Shown here: in pieces, positions 12,508-24,203 of the stretch
Position numbering within the stretch: position 1 is the stretch's first letter
Layout of the letters: each line of letters starts with the position of its first letter
The notes under the pieces: generated by a model
Seen by the model: only the letters and a program-made list of their open reading frames with translations
What the model was told of the DNA's origin: nothing
Database searches by the model: none
Program-made: the position numbers and the translations under genes
Assembly (NCBI GenBank): GCA_963082975.1
Contig: OY720344.1
Coordinates: 78,852,053 to 78,916,052 of the forward strand
DNA length: 64,000 nt
DNA from: Labia minor
Taxonomy: Eukaryota; Arthropoda; Insecta; Dermaptera; Spongiphoridae
Reading direction: 5' to 3'

Positions 12508-13019
12508 CAGGGGTCGGGAACCAGGTGCCCGCGAAGCCCTTTCAAGTGCCCGCGAAGCCATTTTCAAGTGCCCGCATTCAAAATTACTAAGTATTAAATT
12601 AAAAAAAAAGATAAAATGTTTTTCGACTTTGTTTAAATTTTTTAATATGGTTCTAAAAAATCAAATGTAAATGTTTTTGCGATCACGATTTTTCTCAAAA
12701 TGGCTCCAAGTCTCAGCCAGTGTGCCCACCCCTGTTATATTATTTCAGAAATGTGCCTAGAGGGTTACTTATCCCGGAGTATGTTTGTTCCCGGGAATCG
12801 GGAAATTTAAAAATACATTTCCCGGGAATCCCGGGAAATTATAAAAAAATACTAAATTTGAGGTTGAAATTGTAAAAGTTTTATGAAAAAGTTAAATAAA
12901 TGTTGTTTTTGCCAAAAAATAAAATAAATTTAATTAAAAAAAAAAAAAAAAAAATTCAGAAAGATATAATATAACATAAACATAATTATTTTCTTTTACT
13001 TGTTTAGAAAATAACATTT

Positions 13020-13450
13020 TAGAAAGGCAATCAAGGGAAATGTCGCCTAAAACTGAGATCCTTCATATTAGAGGAGTAACGATTAGTTATTCCTTTTTAT
13101 TTGTTTTTGTTTCTTTGAGTTTTTTTGTTTTGCATTATTTTCGATTTTTTTTTTGCATTATTTTTGTATTTTGTCTTATTTTGGTTTTTCTTTTCTGTAT
13201 ATATCTAAAAAGATGGAAAACTGAAACTCTGAGTCTGTGATTATGTGTGCACTCATTTAAAGACATTTATGATCGCGTTGATTACAGAGTGTTAGTTATT
13301 ATGTAAATATATTTTGCTTTTTTTTTTGTTTTTGTGTGCTTTTTGTATGTTTTTGCTATTTTTTTGTCACCACCCAAAAAGGTGGACTGAAATAACATAC
13401 AGAATAATTGTATATATATTTCTTGAATAAATAAATAATAATATTTATTT
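13020..13450 (+). repeat. LINE 3' untranslated tail-like block inside the hAT
   Basis: This T-rich stretch includes CACCACCCAAAAAGGTGGAC near 13370 and ends in repeated AATAAATAAATAA. Its build is like the 3' end of the LINE at 51259-51650. No protein similarity remains. It is probably a 5'-truncated LINE insertion. Confidence 0.4.
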
Positions 13451-13843
13451 ATTTATCAAAAAATATAATTAGGTCTTTACCTTACTCGCTTATTTATATT
13501 AATTTAAGTTAAGGGGCAGGTTATGGAGAGGGATTAATTTGAAGGGTGTAAGGAAAATTACTCTCTTTCCAAATGGTCAAGTGCAATAGTGTATTTTATT
13601 ATTGTTACCTATTCAAGAACTATTTAATATAGAACCCTTACCAAGGTGTATGGCAATTAAAACAGACCCAAGCTTGTGAAGTCGAATTTTAAGTATATAA
13701 TTTTAAGTATATATATACAAAAAAAAAGTTAAATACAAAATAATTTGGCAATGGCAACTGCCGTCTGCCAGAGTTCACTGTAAAAAAACTCAAAAAATAG
13801 AGAAATTATAAAGAAAAATTAAAGGGAGAGAAAAAAGAAAAGG

Positions 13844-14113
13844 AAAATAAATTTAAGTAAAAAGAAATCTTTTTAAAAAATACACTTTACTTAAAATTGC
13901 ACTAAAAAGTAAAAAATAAAATCACTTTAAAGTGTATTCGCTCAAATTATAATAACACCAAATGGAAGCAAATGTTTTACGGTGTTAAATGTTTTATGGT
14001 CTTATTATAATTTGAGCGCAAACACTTTAAAGTGATTTTATTTTTTACTTTTTAGTGCAATTTTAAGTAAAGTGTATTTTTTAAAAAGATTTCTTTTTAC
14101 TTAAATTTATTTT
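13844..14113. repeat. Near-perfect palindrome, arms about 112 bp, loop 46 bp
   Basis: Arm 13844-13955 is almost the exact reverse complement of 14002-14113. Landmarks are CACTTTAAAGTG-type palindromes, TTGCACTAAAAAGT/ACTTTTTAGTGCAA, and AAATTTAAGTAAAAAG at the outer end with its complement on the other side. The loop (13956-14001) is unique. It could be a fold-back element or a recent inverted duplication inside the hAT. Confidence 0.85.
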
Positions 14114-14842
14114 ATACTTTTTAGTCGTATTCAGCGCCACTAGAACTGCTATTGCCATCTATGATTGAAATAGTGAACTATTCCATATTCCGCACATGAA
14201 AGTTTAGTTAATTAATTACCACTAATAGATAAATAATTCAGTGGATTTTTCAATTGATTCGTGTATTATTAGCAGGAGCAAGCGCGTATGCAAAATTTCA
14301 AGTTGATTGAATGACGGGAAGTTGTTGAAATATCGATTATAAAATGCCGCGGACAAGACGCGTACAACCGAACAGAGTGAGTTAAGTAAAAGTGTATAAA
14401 AATTATAACAAAAGACAAATGTATGTATGTACACTTGTATTTTATATTTATTACGATAATTTCAGTTAATAAATAAAGATTTCGGAATCAGCATCATAAT
14501 CAGCATGAAAAATAATTTGTTTTGTTTTCCCGGGAAATTCGTTTTTTTTCTCAGGAAATAAAAATTGAAATGTGCCCGACTATTTAAAAAGGTTGCCGAC
14601 CCCTGCTCTAGAACTTTATTTTTGACAGTTTTAAATATAATATTTTATATAGCAAATTTGAATATACAGTGAAATTTTTACTTTTAGTGTATCACCAATA
14701 GTTTGATTCTCTTTATAATAATACTTTCAAACAAAACATTGTATTTGTGAGGTTTACAAATAAATAGGATATTTTAATGAAACTTATTCTAAATATTTTG
14801 AATTAATCTTGATTATAAAAACATAATCTCTAATGTCCATAG

Positions 14843-15071
14843 GTGCCTGGTACCTTGGTTCAGCTGTTTGCGATATTTGGATCTCGTTGGATGTCGGTCT
14901 TTGCACAGCATCGATTCTCTCATTGTGTGCAATTAGTGTAGATCGATACTTGGCCGTTACACAACCACTCGTATATTCACGACGACGTCGCAGCAAAAGA
15001 CTCGCTCTTGGAATGATTCTAGTCGTTTGGGTTCTAGCAGCTGCAATTACATGTCCACCAATCTTCGGTTG
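14843..15071 (+). CDS. Biogenic-amine GPCR, exon with ECL1, TM3, ICL2 and TM4
   Basis: Second recognised receptor exon. The acceptor is TGTCCATAG at 14842 and the donor is TTCGGTTG|GTAAGT. It enters in phase 1 and leaves in phase 2. It encodes GAWYLGSAVCDIWISLDVGL and then TASILSLCAISVDRYLAVTQ, and ends in TM4 (WVLAAAITCPPIFGW). The CD.W.SLDV stretch holds the TM3 disulphide Cys and Asp3.32, which binds the amine of the ligand in all aminergic receptors. DRY is intact. The exon is clearly more GC-rich than its surroundings, which supports purifying selection. Confidence 0.93.
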
Positions 15072-16140
15072 GTAAGTAGTCTTAAAAATAATTAATTGAT
15101 AGCTTTAAATGTCTATAAATAATTTGATATTTATTCATAAAGAAAAAATATAATCCAAGTATAATTAATTAAATATTTAAAAAGCATCATAATTCACCTT
15201 TACTTTTTATAATATGACATCCACTAAACTTGAACAAAGAGATTCATTACATGTTTGTATATAATCTTATATTTATATATACCTATAATATATATAACTA
15301 TCATTTAACATTTACTAAATATTTTTTTATGAAATAAATTTAAAACATAAATATTTTAATTAAAAGCTTATAAGTAATATTAATATAAAATACCTATGCT
15401 ATATGTTAAGGAATGTAGGAATGTTGTGTTGTTTTTGTTTTTTATTTTACATTAACCAAGGTAAAATAATATAATCAGATTAAAAAAAAGTTAAGAATAT
15501 GACTAAAAGTGAAACCCCACTTAAAATAACCAGATAATTATTGATTGGAAAGATATTGTTATTAATTTTTTTTGTCTAGATTTATATTTTTTGAATGCTG
15601 GCAAAACAAAAAGTTATTAATTATATTAATGTCGTTTGGTATTTAAATTAATTATATTAATGTCGTTTGGTATTTAAAAGTGCCTCCTACTTCCCACCCT
15701 GAATACTACTTTCAATTTTAAGGGGTATGTATATATGAGTCTGTAGATGAGCGAACACTTAACTTCTACATTATTTTCTTCGCTTGGGTTCATATTTATA
15801 AAGATTTTTAAATTATAATAAAAAAATTTCAATACAAATGTTATTTAAAAATTCAATAGTTGTATATATTTCAACAGTTGTATATTTACTTACTCATTAG
15901 TTCTACAACTCTGGGTGCACGAAGGGTTCTTCTCTACTGTTATATTAGGTTTTTTTTGTATAGTCTTTTCCTAGACAAAAAAAATATTAATAATTAATTT
16001 ACATATTGTAGTTGTAACATTAAAAATAGTTAATAGTGTAAAAAAAAACATTGTATATATAATTACGACCTTGCAGTCACCAATTAAAAAGTCATTTAAT
16101 CCCTTTTATATTTTATGGGAAAAAACAAGAACTTATAATT
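15072..16140. other. AT-rich intron sequence with a short tandem duplication
   Basis: The 5' part of the 14.2-kb intron. A direct duplication with a 31-bp period, containing TTAATGTCGTTTGGTATTTA twice, lies at about 15616-15676. No other feature was seen. Confidence 0.55.
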
Positions 16141-16440
16141 CAGTGATTCTCAACCACTGTGCCGCGGCACTTTTGTGTGTCGCAAGATTTTCAACATGTA
16201 CCTCCAAATTTCACAAATGTAAAGTTCAAAATCAGAAAAAGTACTTATTTAATTTATATGTATGTAAAAAAAGGTAAAATGTTTTTGCGATCAGGTTCTT
16301 AAACATTTTCGAATTTTTTCAAATTTTTCAATATGGTAAATAAGTAAATAACTTATACATTTATCTTTTTCTTTGTGTGCCGCCAAATTTTTAAACTGTT
16401 AAAAGTGTGCCGCGGTAGAAATTATATATTTAAATCAACA
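16141..16440. mobile_element. hAT MITE fragment
   Basis: It starts with CAGTGATTCTCAACC, a typical hAT terminus, followed by CACTGTGCCGCGGCAC. It includes GTGTGCCGCGG again near 16405. No matching right terminus or target duplication was found, so it is truncated. The opposite end of the same family, ending GATTGAGAATCACTG, is at 28595-28632. Confidence 0.55.
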
Positions 16441-16479
16441 TTTTTAGTGTGACCAAAACTTTGGTCATTGTAACATTGG

Positions 16480-16620
16480 GGAATAACGTCCTCTTAGAAG
16501 ACCAAGGACGCGGTAGCTGGATAATGTAGGAAGGGACGTGAGAGAGATGGGAGAGAGTAAGGCTCAGAATAAGGATACTTAGAGAAGTGTGGTTGCCATG
16601 GGAGGGGGGACACTCAAATA
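16480..16620 (+). pseudogene. LINE 3'-end fragment
   Basis: It matches 10500-10600 and 24400-24520: CGTCCTCTTAGAAGACCAAGG, GTAGGAAGGGACGTGAGAGA and GAGAAGTGTGGTTGC. It is a truncated relic of the RTE-like LINE family without an open frame. Confidence 0.55.
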
Positions 16621-17829
16621 GGAGATCTGAAACCGAGTTTTGTTTACTACTTAGAGAAGGTAGTTGGCGCTACTAGCGCTAATTAAGATTTTTTTTGCAA
16701 AGACAATCAGCTGACTAATGAATTGCTCTGTGCATTCGATGATACAACCAATCAATATCGATGTAAACATATTGTCTGCTAGCACGTGGCTGCCCTGTAT
16801 GTTTATTAGTTTCAAATAAATATTATATATTATAAATATTATCTATTCACGTTTGTTTAAAATTTGATATGTTAGGAATTGAAATATGGCGAGAGAAAAA
16901 GTTATCGAAGGTTCTCTGGGTGATCCATGCTATAAAGCCTAGTTTACCCGGGCTTAGTTCTTGCCATTTTTGTGACGTCACACTCCTTGAAGCGTAATAG
17001 AATAGCCAGTAGAGTCGACTAGCGACAAGAAGGTACCCCCCCCCCCACTCCAAAATTTATTCTATTCCCGTTGATTTTTGAACCTAGCAACGAAAATATG
17101 AATCATTTCTATGATTCCTATTTAAGCATTATAAATATTCTTCTTCTGACCCCAAATTTTTATTTTTATCACTTATTTCAATTAATTATTCTAATTATAA
17201 AAACAGTCTATCAACGATACTCGAATATGTGGACAAAATTACCTCATCTGCCAAATGCTACCTGCTTGTATGCTCATATAATCTACTTATATTTATTAAA
17301 TGAAAGAAGATTTAAGATGAATTATATATAAGATTGAATCTAACTTGTAAAATTTAAAAAAAAATTAATCAGCTTTTCTGTTTAAAATAATTAAAATAAA
17401 TGTACGTATATTTATAAATGTTTATACATTATTTAATATTTTCGTTTGTGATTTCAGCTATGAAAGGCAAATGCTTACTATTAATAAGAAATTTTTTCCA
17501 TGGAATGGATACTATTAATAAAACATGTTTAATTGAGTTAAAATATAAAATTAAATACTAATTTAATATAGTATAATTTTATATTAATATTTTAATTTAA
17601 TATCCAGAAATGACAATATTTGAAATATTTTGATTATGTACCAAAATAATCACAATTGTTTTGTAAATTTCGAAAATAAATTTATTAAATTAATATTTAT
17701 ATGTATATTGTTATTTTTTGATCCCTATAAAAAGAAATTAAAAAAAAAGTAAAAAATACATAATAGAGTAGATAATATTAACGATATATCTTATGTATTA
17801 TTATTATGCTAGTTAAAATTGTATATATG

Positions 17830-18000
17830 TATGTATATATATTTGTAAATGGGTTCTCAGAAACCGCTCGATCGATTTTTTTGAAATTCACACCATAGAT
17901 AATATTTATAAATACAAATCGATCTGTATTGGTTTCAACCTGGAGAAAAATCATCTTCATTAGTTTTTTCTAAATTGAAATTTATATATGGATGACGTTA
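17830..18000 (-). repeat. R3 fragment, inverted
   Basis: ATCGATTTTTTTGAAATTCACACC and AAATCGATCTGTATTGGTTT, with AAATCATCTTCATTAGTTTTT, are the reverse complement of the R3 3' part seen at 31440-31550. Confidence 0.6.
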
Positions 18001-18204
18001 CAAATGACAACCATCTTTTTTTTTCTTTAATTGATATTGTATTAATATTTTTTTATATTTAAAATATTTTAAAATTTATTATTTAATTTCGAAATAAAAT
18101 TTAAAATATTTATTTTAATAAAATATATTATATTTATTAATCTCTCAAAAAAACAAAAAAAAACAAAAACAAATATGGTAGTAGTATTGTTATTTTTTCC
18201 TGTT

Positions 18205-18280
18205 AAATATTTAAGACCAACAGTCTAGGGATTTTAGCACTGCCGACACGAGTTCGAGAGATCGAAACTCGCTGAGTGTA
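18205..18280 (+). repeat. tRNA-like SINE head (candidate)
   Basis: CAGTCTAGGGATTTTAGCAC resembles an A box and GAGTTCGAGAGATCGA resembles a degraded B box about 30 bp on. CGAAACTCGCTG-like sequence is shared with the reverse strand at 60165-60245. It is not a functional tRNA: no full cloverleaf could be folded by eye. Confidence 0.35.
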
Positions 18281-18594
18281 TATTTTATTAAATTACTAAT
18301 TTATTTTTATTTATTCATTGTGCTTTTATTAATTAATTAATATTAATATTAATACTAACTACCTCTCCCTGTAAAAAAACATACTAATTACACATGTACA
18401 AAAAGCCTAGGAACCCAGACTGATCAAAAGATGACGACTAAAAGGAAACGATTTAAGAATTGCGAGAGCACTAGGTAGCATAGGCGAAACTCAAAGTGTG
18501 ACTGGGGTTTTAGGGGTGAAAACCTCACACTCTGGCTGGTAGAACTTCCCCCTAACAGACTATATAAAAAAAAAAAAATATATATAATATATAT

Positions 18595-18720
18595 TTATGT
18601 ATTATTGAGGACCACAAGTTCCATTCATTTTAATCAGATTGATCAGTAACATTTAATAATTGTAATAAATAATTAAAGAATTGTATATCAATATTTTTTA
18701 AAGTGTCGAGCGAGGTACTA
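18595..18720 (-). repeat. R4 repeat fragment, inverted
   Basis: It contains the reverse complement of a block shared with 59010-59115 and 59880-59960, with the landmarks ATCAATCTGATTAAAAT, ATTATTTATTACAATTATTA and a GAGCGAGG/CCTCGCTC patch at the edge. Confidence 0.6.
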
Positions 18721-19004
18721 ATATTTATGTATCAATAAATAAATAATTTAGAATTTCTAATAATTTGATTTATATATAATTACTTTCAGAACTTTATTCA
18801 AGTAAAAGAAAAACAATTTTTTACTTTCCTCTCATTTTTATATAGTTAAATTTAAGGGAGATGTATCCTAAAATAGAATATTAGTTAACACAAGTAAAAA
18901 AGAATTAGTTTCTTTGCATTATAATTTTCGAAGAAATTTTATGGTTTTATATATCTACCTAGTGGGTTGAAAGATGAGTGCTAAAACTATAAATATATTT
19001 AGTA

Positions 19005-19215
19005 GCAAAGAGGAATAGTATTAACATACGAAACTTGGAATTTAAAAATGTAGAAAAATTTAAATATTTAGGTCTCTGTAATCACGAAGGATAATAATAT
19101 TCAAAAAGAATTTGAATGGAGGTTGAAATCTGGTAACGACTGTTATTATAAGCAGTAAAGGGGCTAATCTCGTCAAAATTATTATCAAAGGGGATCACAA
19201 TTAAAATATATGAAA
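19005..19215 (+). pseudogene. RTE-like LINE ORF2 fragment
   Basis: The translation LEFKNVEKFKYLGL, then ITKDN-like sequence after a frame change, then a GND.YY stretch matches the FKYLGS.IT.DN.I..EI..RI..GN region of RTE-like LINEs. It parallels 10100-10260 and 23200-23370. It is cut at about 19215. Confidence 0.6.
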
Positions 19216-19339
19216 CAATTGTACCCGATCACGAGTTGATGTGCAAAAAAAAACAAAAAAAAAACAGATAATTGATTCGATATATGATATATTAAACTAT
19301 TAAAGTATTAATGTTGAAATTTATCTTACCTGTTCATTA

Positions 19340-19675
19340 CTTCTCGAGATAAAAATCTGGAGTGTCTCCACTCGACTATCTCGCAAATTTGAATTGGATT
19401 AAATAACATATATTAATTTAAATTAAATTAAATTAATTAAATTATAAATTAAAATTAATAAATAATATTTATTGAACCAGCGCATGTTTGGCTCTTTTTG
19501 ATGCCACCACGTCACGTGTTGGCGTGTGAGATTTGCAGTGTTAAAAAATTAATTCTGGTACTTTCAACGATTCTGGTTACATACATACACACACACACAA
19601 ACAAACGCAAACACACATACATTTTTCTCAACCTTAGTGAAAATGAGTGATGGCGAGATAGTAAAAAATATTCTG
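19340..19675 (-). repeat. R2 repeat, inverted, next to the Helitron helicase tail
   Basis: On the minus strand it begins just after the helicase stop with ACTATCTCGCCATCACTCA and CATTTTCACTAAGGTTGAGA. It continues through AACACTGCAAATCTCAC and ends with GCGAGATAGTCGAGTGGAGA near 19345. The adjacency suggests that R2 may derive from the 3' part of a Helitron or Helentron that encoded this helicase. Confidence 0.6.
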
Positions 19676-19687
19676 CCATTATATTTT

Positions 19688-19960
19688 TTATTGTAGTGCT
19701 TGTAAATATATAAGATTTTTTGTTTTCCTATCTGGTGCAAGAACAAATAAATTTGATGGTTTTCCAACTCGTGAACATCCAACGAACAGCTGTCCACGTG
19801 AGAAGCATGGATTTATCAAATATAATCCACATACTTGCAATGATTGTTCCTGTGCTTTGTAAATGGACATTACAAAGGCTAGTTGTATGGGAAACTGTAG
19901 ACGTTTGAATTCATATAAATTAATTAACTTTCGAATTGAACTGGTGTTATTCTTAAACAC
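19688..19960 (-). pseudogene. Helitron helicase C-terminal fragment
   Basis: This 90-codon minus-strand frame carries the end of a PIF1-like helicase from a Helitron Rep/helicase protein. FKRLQFPIQLAFVMSIYKAQ and EQSLQVCGLYLINPCFSRGQ are followed by LFVGCSRVGKPSNLFVLAPD and KTKN.IY. The family's AxTINKAQGQS motif is altered (MSIYKAQEQS), and upstream sequence (19960-20080) has stops and frame changes. It is an inactive relic, but it shows that autonomous Helitrons have been present in this genome. Confidence 0.88.
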
Positions 19961-20358
19961 TGTCTAAATTCTTATTGATCTTCAATTACTAATTCTCTTA
20001 AAAGTCCTGTTGAACACCCATGCGTATCTCTTCTTAGCAACCAATTCCTAGTCCAAATTCTTTTTTTTTATTTAACTCTTCTTCAAGTTCTTCTATTAAT
20101 GATGATATAATTAGTTTTTTATAATAATTTATAATGCGGCTTTTGACAATCATGCTTTCCATGATGACAGATGCCTGACAGCTTTTCACTAAACAATAAC
20201 ATAACCTGGCCACATGTTGCCTATTGTGTATATACTAACACTAACATAACCTGGCTACATGTAGCGTACGTGTAAACGACTACTAATGACTTAGTTAGCT
20301 ATGCAGAAAGAAAGTGGTCTAGTAATTAATGACAAGAACTAAGCCCGTGTAAACTAGG

Positions 20359-21959
20359 CTTAAAGAAGGCTGGACTACTTGATCTTCATGAACGCTTTTT
20401 TCTGTCATTATTATTTATTACTAGTTTCATTTACTTATCAATAAACAATTTGTTAATTATTTATAGTTGTTATTTATTTTTTTAATAATTTATATTTAAA
20501 TTATAATCATTAATTATTATTTTTAATAGAGATGTGGGTTGTAAAAGGAATAAGGAGGGAAGAGAGATATTAATGTTTATATTTATTTTTTCTACTCCTC
20601 CCAGGCCTAGAAACTTACTGGGGTGAGGAAGCCCTGGAGTGAGGTGTAATGAAAGAGAAAATTGAGAACGCGAACAAATACCCATATAACTTGAATGGGC
20701 ATAGAAAGCTGAATTTTTTTATTAATAAAAATATCAAAATATTATTGTAGAATGACAAGTTGCAGAAATTCTATTAAATGAATATAATAGACAGCCACTG
20801 ATGATGATGAGAGGTCGTAAACTAGTGGCGTTTATCTTTTTAATATAATAATAATATAATTTCAAAATTATGAAGAAAATTTTTTTATATTTTAATAAAT
20901 TTATAAAATTTTTCACTAATAAAAAACGCAAAACTTCCCTATTCAAAAATTCTAAATACAATATTCATAATCAAAATATCATTACTAACAATACATTTGT
21001 GTTTTAAATAATTGTTTAATTTTATTTTTTAATAAATTTTTTCTTAATTAAATCTCATTTTTTTATTATTTGAATAAAAGCTTATTTTTAATGATTTTAA
21101 TTATTTATTTTGATTAAAATTTTAAAAGATATAAAATTCCTTAGTGACATTATAAAAGTAGAAAATAGGAAATGCTTATTTAATATTTTGTTTTTTGCTA
21201 TATTTAAATTTTAGATTATCATTATTTTTTTAAAATATTAATTATGATTAGATTTATATTATGGTATTAAACTTAATTATTATACAATTTTGATTTTGTC
21301 GTAAATGAATGTAGTGTAAAGCTTTCTTAGGGTGGAATATATAATAATAAAATTTTAATTATAAAAGAAAATACTCATAATTTTAAAATTAAAAAAATGT
21401 TATTTATTTTTTTTAATATTATAATAATATAATATACATAATCATTCTCTAAATCCTTCAATTCTTTTATGTCATAGTTTCAGATCTCTACAAAGTGGTG
21501 GGGTAAGCAGAAAAATTAAAAGTAGGCTACTTTCTCTCACTCACACACAACTTCACATCTTTCTATATACAGACACCAAATTTATACATATATGAATATA
21601 ATCACGAAGTTCAATTGATGATTATTTTTGTTCAATGTGAAAGGAGTTAAAAAAAGTTTAGTATAAATGTTGAAAGGTAAAATTAGCAAAATTTTGCGTT
21701 AAAAAATGTCTAAAAGCCCTCCAAAACAGTTTTAGGAGGACCCAAATCCTGACCTTTTTCCAATTATACTCTTAACTCTTAGTCACACTTTGAAAATTAA
21801 AAATTAAATAAACTAATTATAAAATAAATAAATTAAAATATTTTAATAAATAAAATACAGTAATTTTCGATTGTTTGGTGGTAATTAAGAGAATAATTAT
21901 ATTTTAATTATTAAAATATTTATAAAATGTCGTTCACCTTATTATCGGGTTTTGTTTTT
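20359..21959. other. AT-rich intron sequence, no recognisable gene
   Basis: Only scattered low-complexity sequence was seen, with a GC-richer patch near 20595-20660 that has no coding signature. Confidence 0.45.
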
Positions 21960-22180
21960 AATATTAAAACTTGGTTCACCGAGCCGCCGTTCAAATAATT
22001 TAAAAGAACATAAATAATAAAAATAGTCATAAAACGTACCAGCCATTAAACGTACGTATTAATGCACTGAAAGACAGGAAAGTATGGCCTGTGGATATAA
22101 CATAATAATATTATAATAATATTTCGTAATTTGATTTTATTTATATTTATAATATTTTGTATTCAAGTATCAAAATTAGG
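21960..22180 (+). repeat. R3 repeat, partial copy
   Basis: GGTTCACCGAGCCGCCGTTC and AAATAATTTAAAAGAACATAA, then GAAAGTATGGCCTGTGG, match the 5' half of R3 (compare 30958-31150). It is truncated after about 22180. Confidence 0.65.
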
Positions 22181-23393
22181 CATTTGAACAAGATCCACAC
22201 AAATTTTAATGTCGCTAGATACGATAATCAGGCATGTACTACTGGCATGTAACACGGGAACGTGTTAAAACAAAAATGTTCAAATAATTAATTATCTTAA
22301 TTAAATCTCATCTGTAATATATGCTAATATGTGAAGAATTTTCTATATCCAATATAAATATATTAACTATCAATATATAATCACTTATAAGGCAATTTCC
22401 ACAATAATATTAGTAATATATATCTAATTACAACAAATAAAATATAAAATTAAGCTTTGGTAATATTAACGTAATACCTTCGAATTAGAAGGATGGCTCT
22501 AAAAGTATATCATCAATCTATCGGTTCCCAAAATTTTTCTAGTTAATCGTCTTCGTTCAATAGATCCTATTTAAAATTTAATTAAATGAAATAAATTATA
22601 CTATTATATAAAAAAACAATTTTGTTCCTAAATAATAAATAAATAAATTTATGAATGATTTTCGATATTTTTAAGAGTTATATTTTTATATGATATAATC
22701 TATATATTTAATACGATAGTGTCCGTCTGTACGCAAAAAACTCCAGAGCCTAAACTACAAGGAGTAAGGTAACCAAATTTTTCTGAGGTGAAGGGTACCT
22801 CAAATGATGAAAAATAAAAAAGAAATTAGAATCTTAGGTAACTCCTGAGCTGAGCTGCGGGTGTTCCATTTTCCAGAAATATATATAAAGGAGAGCGTTT
22901 GTATGTATGTAATTTGTTTACTTTTTTGCTGTCATAGAAACAGATATATATATATATATATATATATTTAATTAGAACCTTTCTCTCTCTCCCTCTATTT
23001 AAAATTTTAAAAAATGGAGTGTTCTAGCCAAATTAAGAAATTTAAAAGCCTTATGCAACATTGATAGGTAAATGAATTGGACTGGAAGAGGAGACATATG
23101 ATTAGAGAAATTGATGAAAAATCATCCGAAATGTAATTAAACAAAAAAATTCAAGAATTATGATACGGATACGACTTACATACAATTAACATACAAAATG
23201 TAGAATTTGAAAAAGTATAAATATTTAAATACTTAAGATCTCTAATCACGAAAGATAATAATATTCGAGAAGAATTTAAATCGACGTTGTAATTGAGTAA
23301 CGCCTGTTATTATGCAGTAAAGGGGCTTATCTCATCAAAGAGGATCAAAATTAAAATATATAAAACAATTATTTTTCATGTTGATCGATGACT

Positions 23394-24203
23394 AGGGTGA
23401 CCATATTTCGAAAACACCAAACCGGGACAAACGGTATACCTTTTTTACCGACCGACGATAGTAAGGGAGGTATTGTTTTCACACCAAATTTCACATGTGG
23501 AGATTTTTACATATCTCCACGAATCATGCATTTTCTAAACAGAAAAAAGTATTTTTAGCATGTTATCTGTCCGTCCGTCCGTCCGTATAGATGTGTACAG
23601 CCTGAACGGCTCAACCGATTTTGATGAAATTTGGTATATTTACTTAATGCATCAGTGGGATGAATTGATCAACTTTTGGTGCAATTCCGGAAACCGGAAG
23701 TGGTAGTATTAGCGATCGACGATAGGAAGGAAAGGGTTATTTTCACACCAAAGGAGATTTTTTTATATATCACCACGAATCATGCACTTTGTATTGGTTT
23801 TATCCTCGAGAAAAATCAGATTTATCAGTTTTTTCTTGATTTAAAATTATATGACGTCATCCAGCCATTCATGACGTCACAGCCTGGTCTTGCATATATA
23901 TTATAAATAAAATAAAATTAAAAATGTTTATATTTATTATTTATGTATCCATATCTGTTTTTTATTACATTAATAGATATATGAAAATTATTTGAAATTG
24001 TTTCTGTAGCTGGAAATTAATTTATTTCAAACAGTCGGTCGGTTCGGACCTGGCCACAGGTCAACTTATTTTAGAACTAAATTGAAAAAATTTTGAAAAA
24101 AAAAAATTACGAAATGTCCTAAATATTGAAAAAACGGGACAGTAGGGTGTCCCGAAGACATTTTTGGGACATAGCACCTAAAGACGGGACGTTTGGTCAC
24201 CCT
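23394..24203. mobile_element. MITE with GGGTGACCA termini and 10-bp target duplication
   Basis: The left end AGGGTGACCATATTTCGAAA and right end GGGACGTTTGGTCACCCT share an inverted GGGTGACCA terminus. Perfect direct repeats ATCGATGACT flank it (23384-23393 and 24204-24213). The flanks rejoin into the LINE sequence seen uninterrupted at 10290, which confirms the insertion. A 9-10-bp duplication is typical of Mutator-like elements, so a MULE MITE is the best guess. The element proper is only about 185 bp; the rest is the nested R1 copy. Confidence 0.75.
23447..24070 (+). repeat. R1 repeat, full copy nested in the MITE
   Basis: It runs from ACCGACCGACGATAGTAAGG to AACTTATT and carries the TCCG microsatellite (about 23570-23586) and the terminal GTCGGTCGGTTCGG plus hairpin. 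It is very close to the other full copies. Confidence 0.85.

Larger units (their letters stand above)
12508..14605. mobile_element. Non-autonomous hAT element with 8-bp target duplication
   Basis: The ends are CAGGGGTCGGGAACC at 12508 and GGTTGCCGACCCCTG ending at 14605, inverted copies with one difference over 15 bp. They are flanked by perfect 8-bp direct repeats CTCTAGAA (12500-12507 and 14606-14613). CAGGGG-type termini and an 8-bp duplication are diagnostic of hAT transposons. No transposase was seen. The 2.1-kb interior contains a LINE-tail-like block (13020-13450) and a long palindrome (13844-14113). Confidence 0.9.
16939..20358. repeat. Long-range inverted terminal sequences, possible single element
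   Basis: AAGCCTAGTTTACCCGGGCT followed by TAGTTCTTGCCATT (16939-16972) is mirrored by AATGACAAGAACTAAGCCCG followed by TGTAAACTAGGCTT (about 20325-20358), with only a couple of differences over 34 bp. They may be the two ends of one 3.4-kb element or two solo ends of a MITE family. No clear target duplication was found. The interval contains Helitron helicase debris, R2, R3 and R4 fragments, so any single element would be heavily invaded. Confidence 0.4.
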
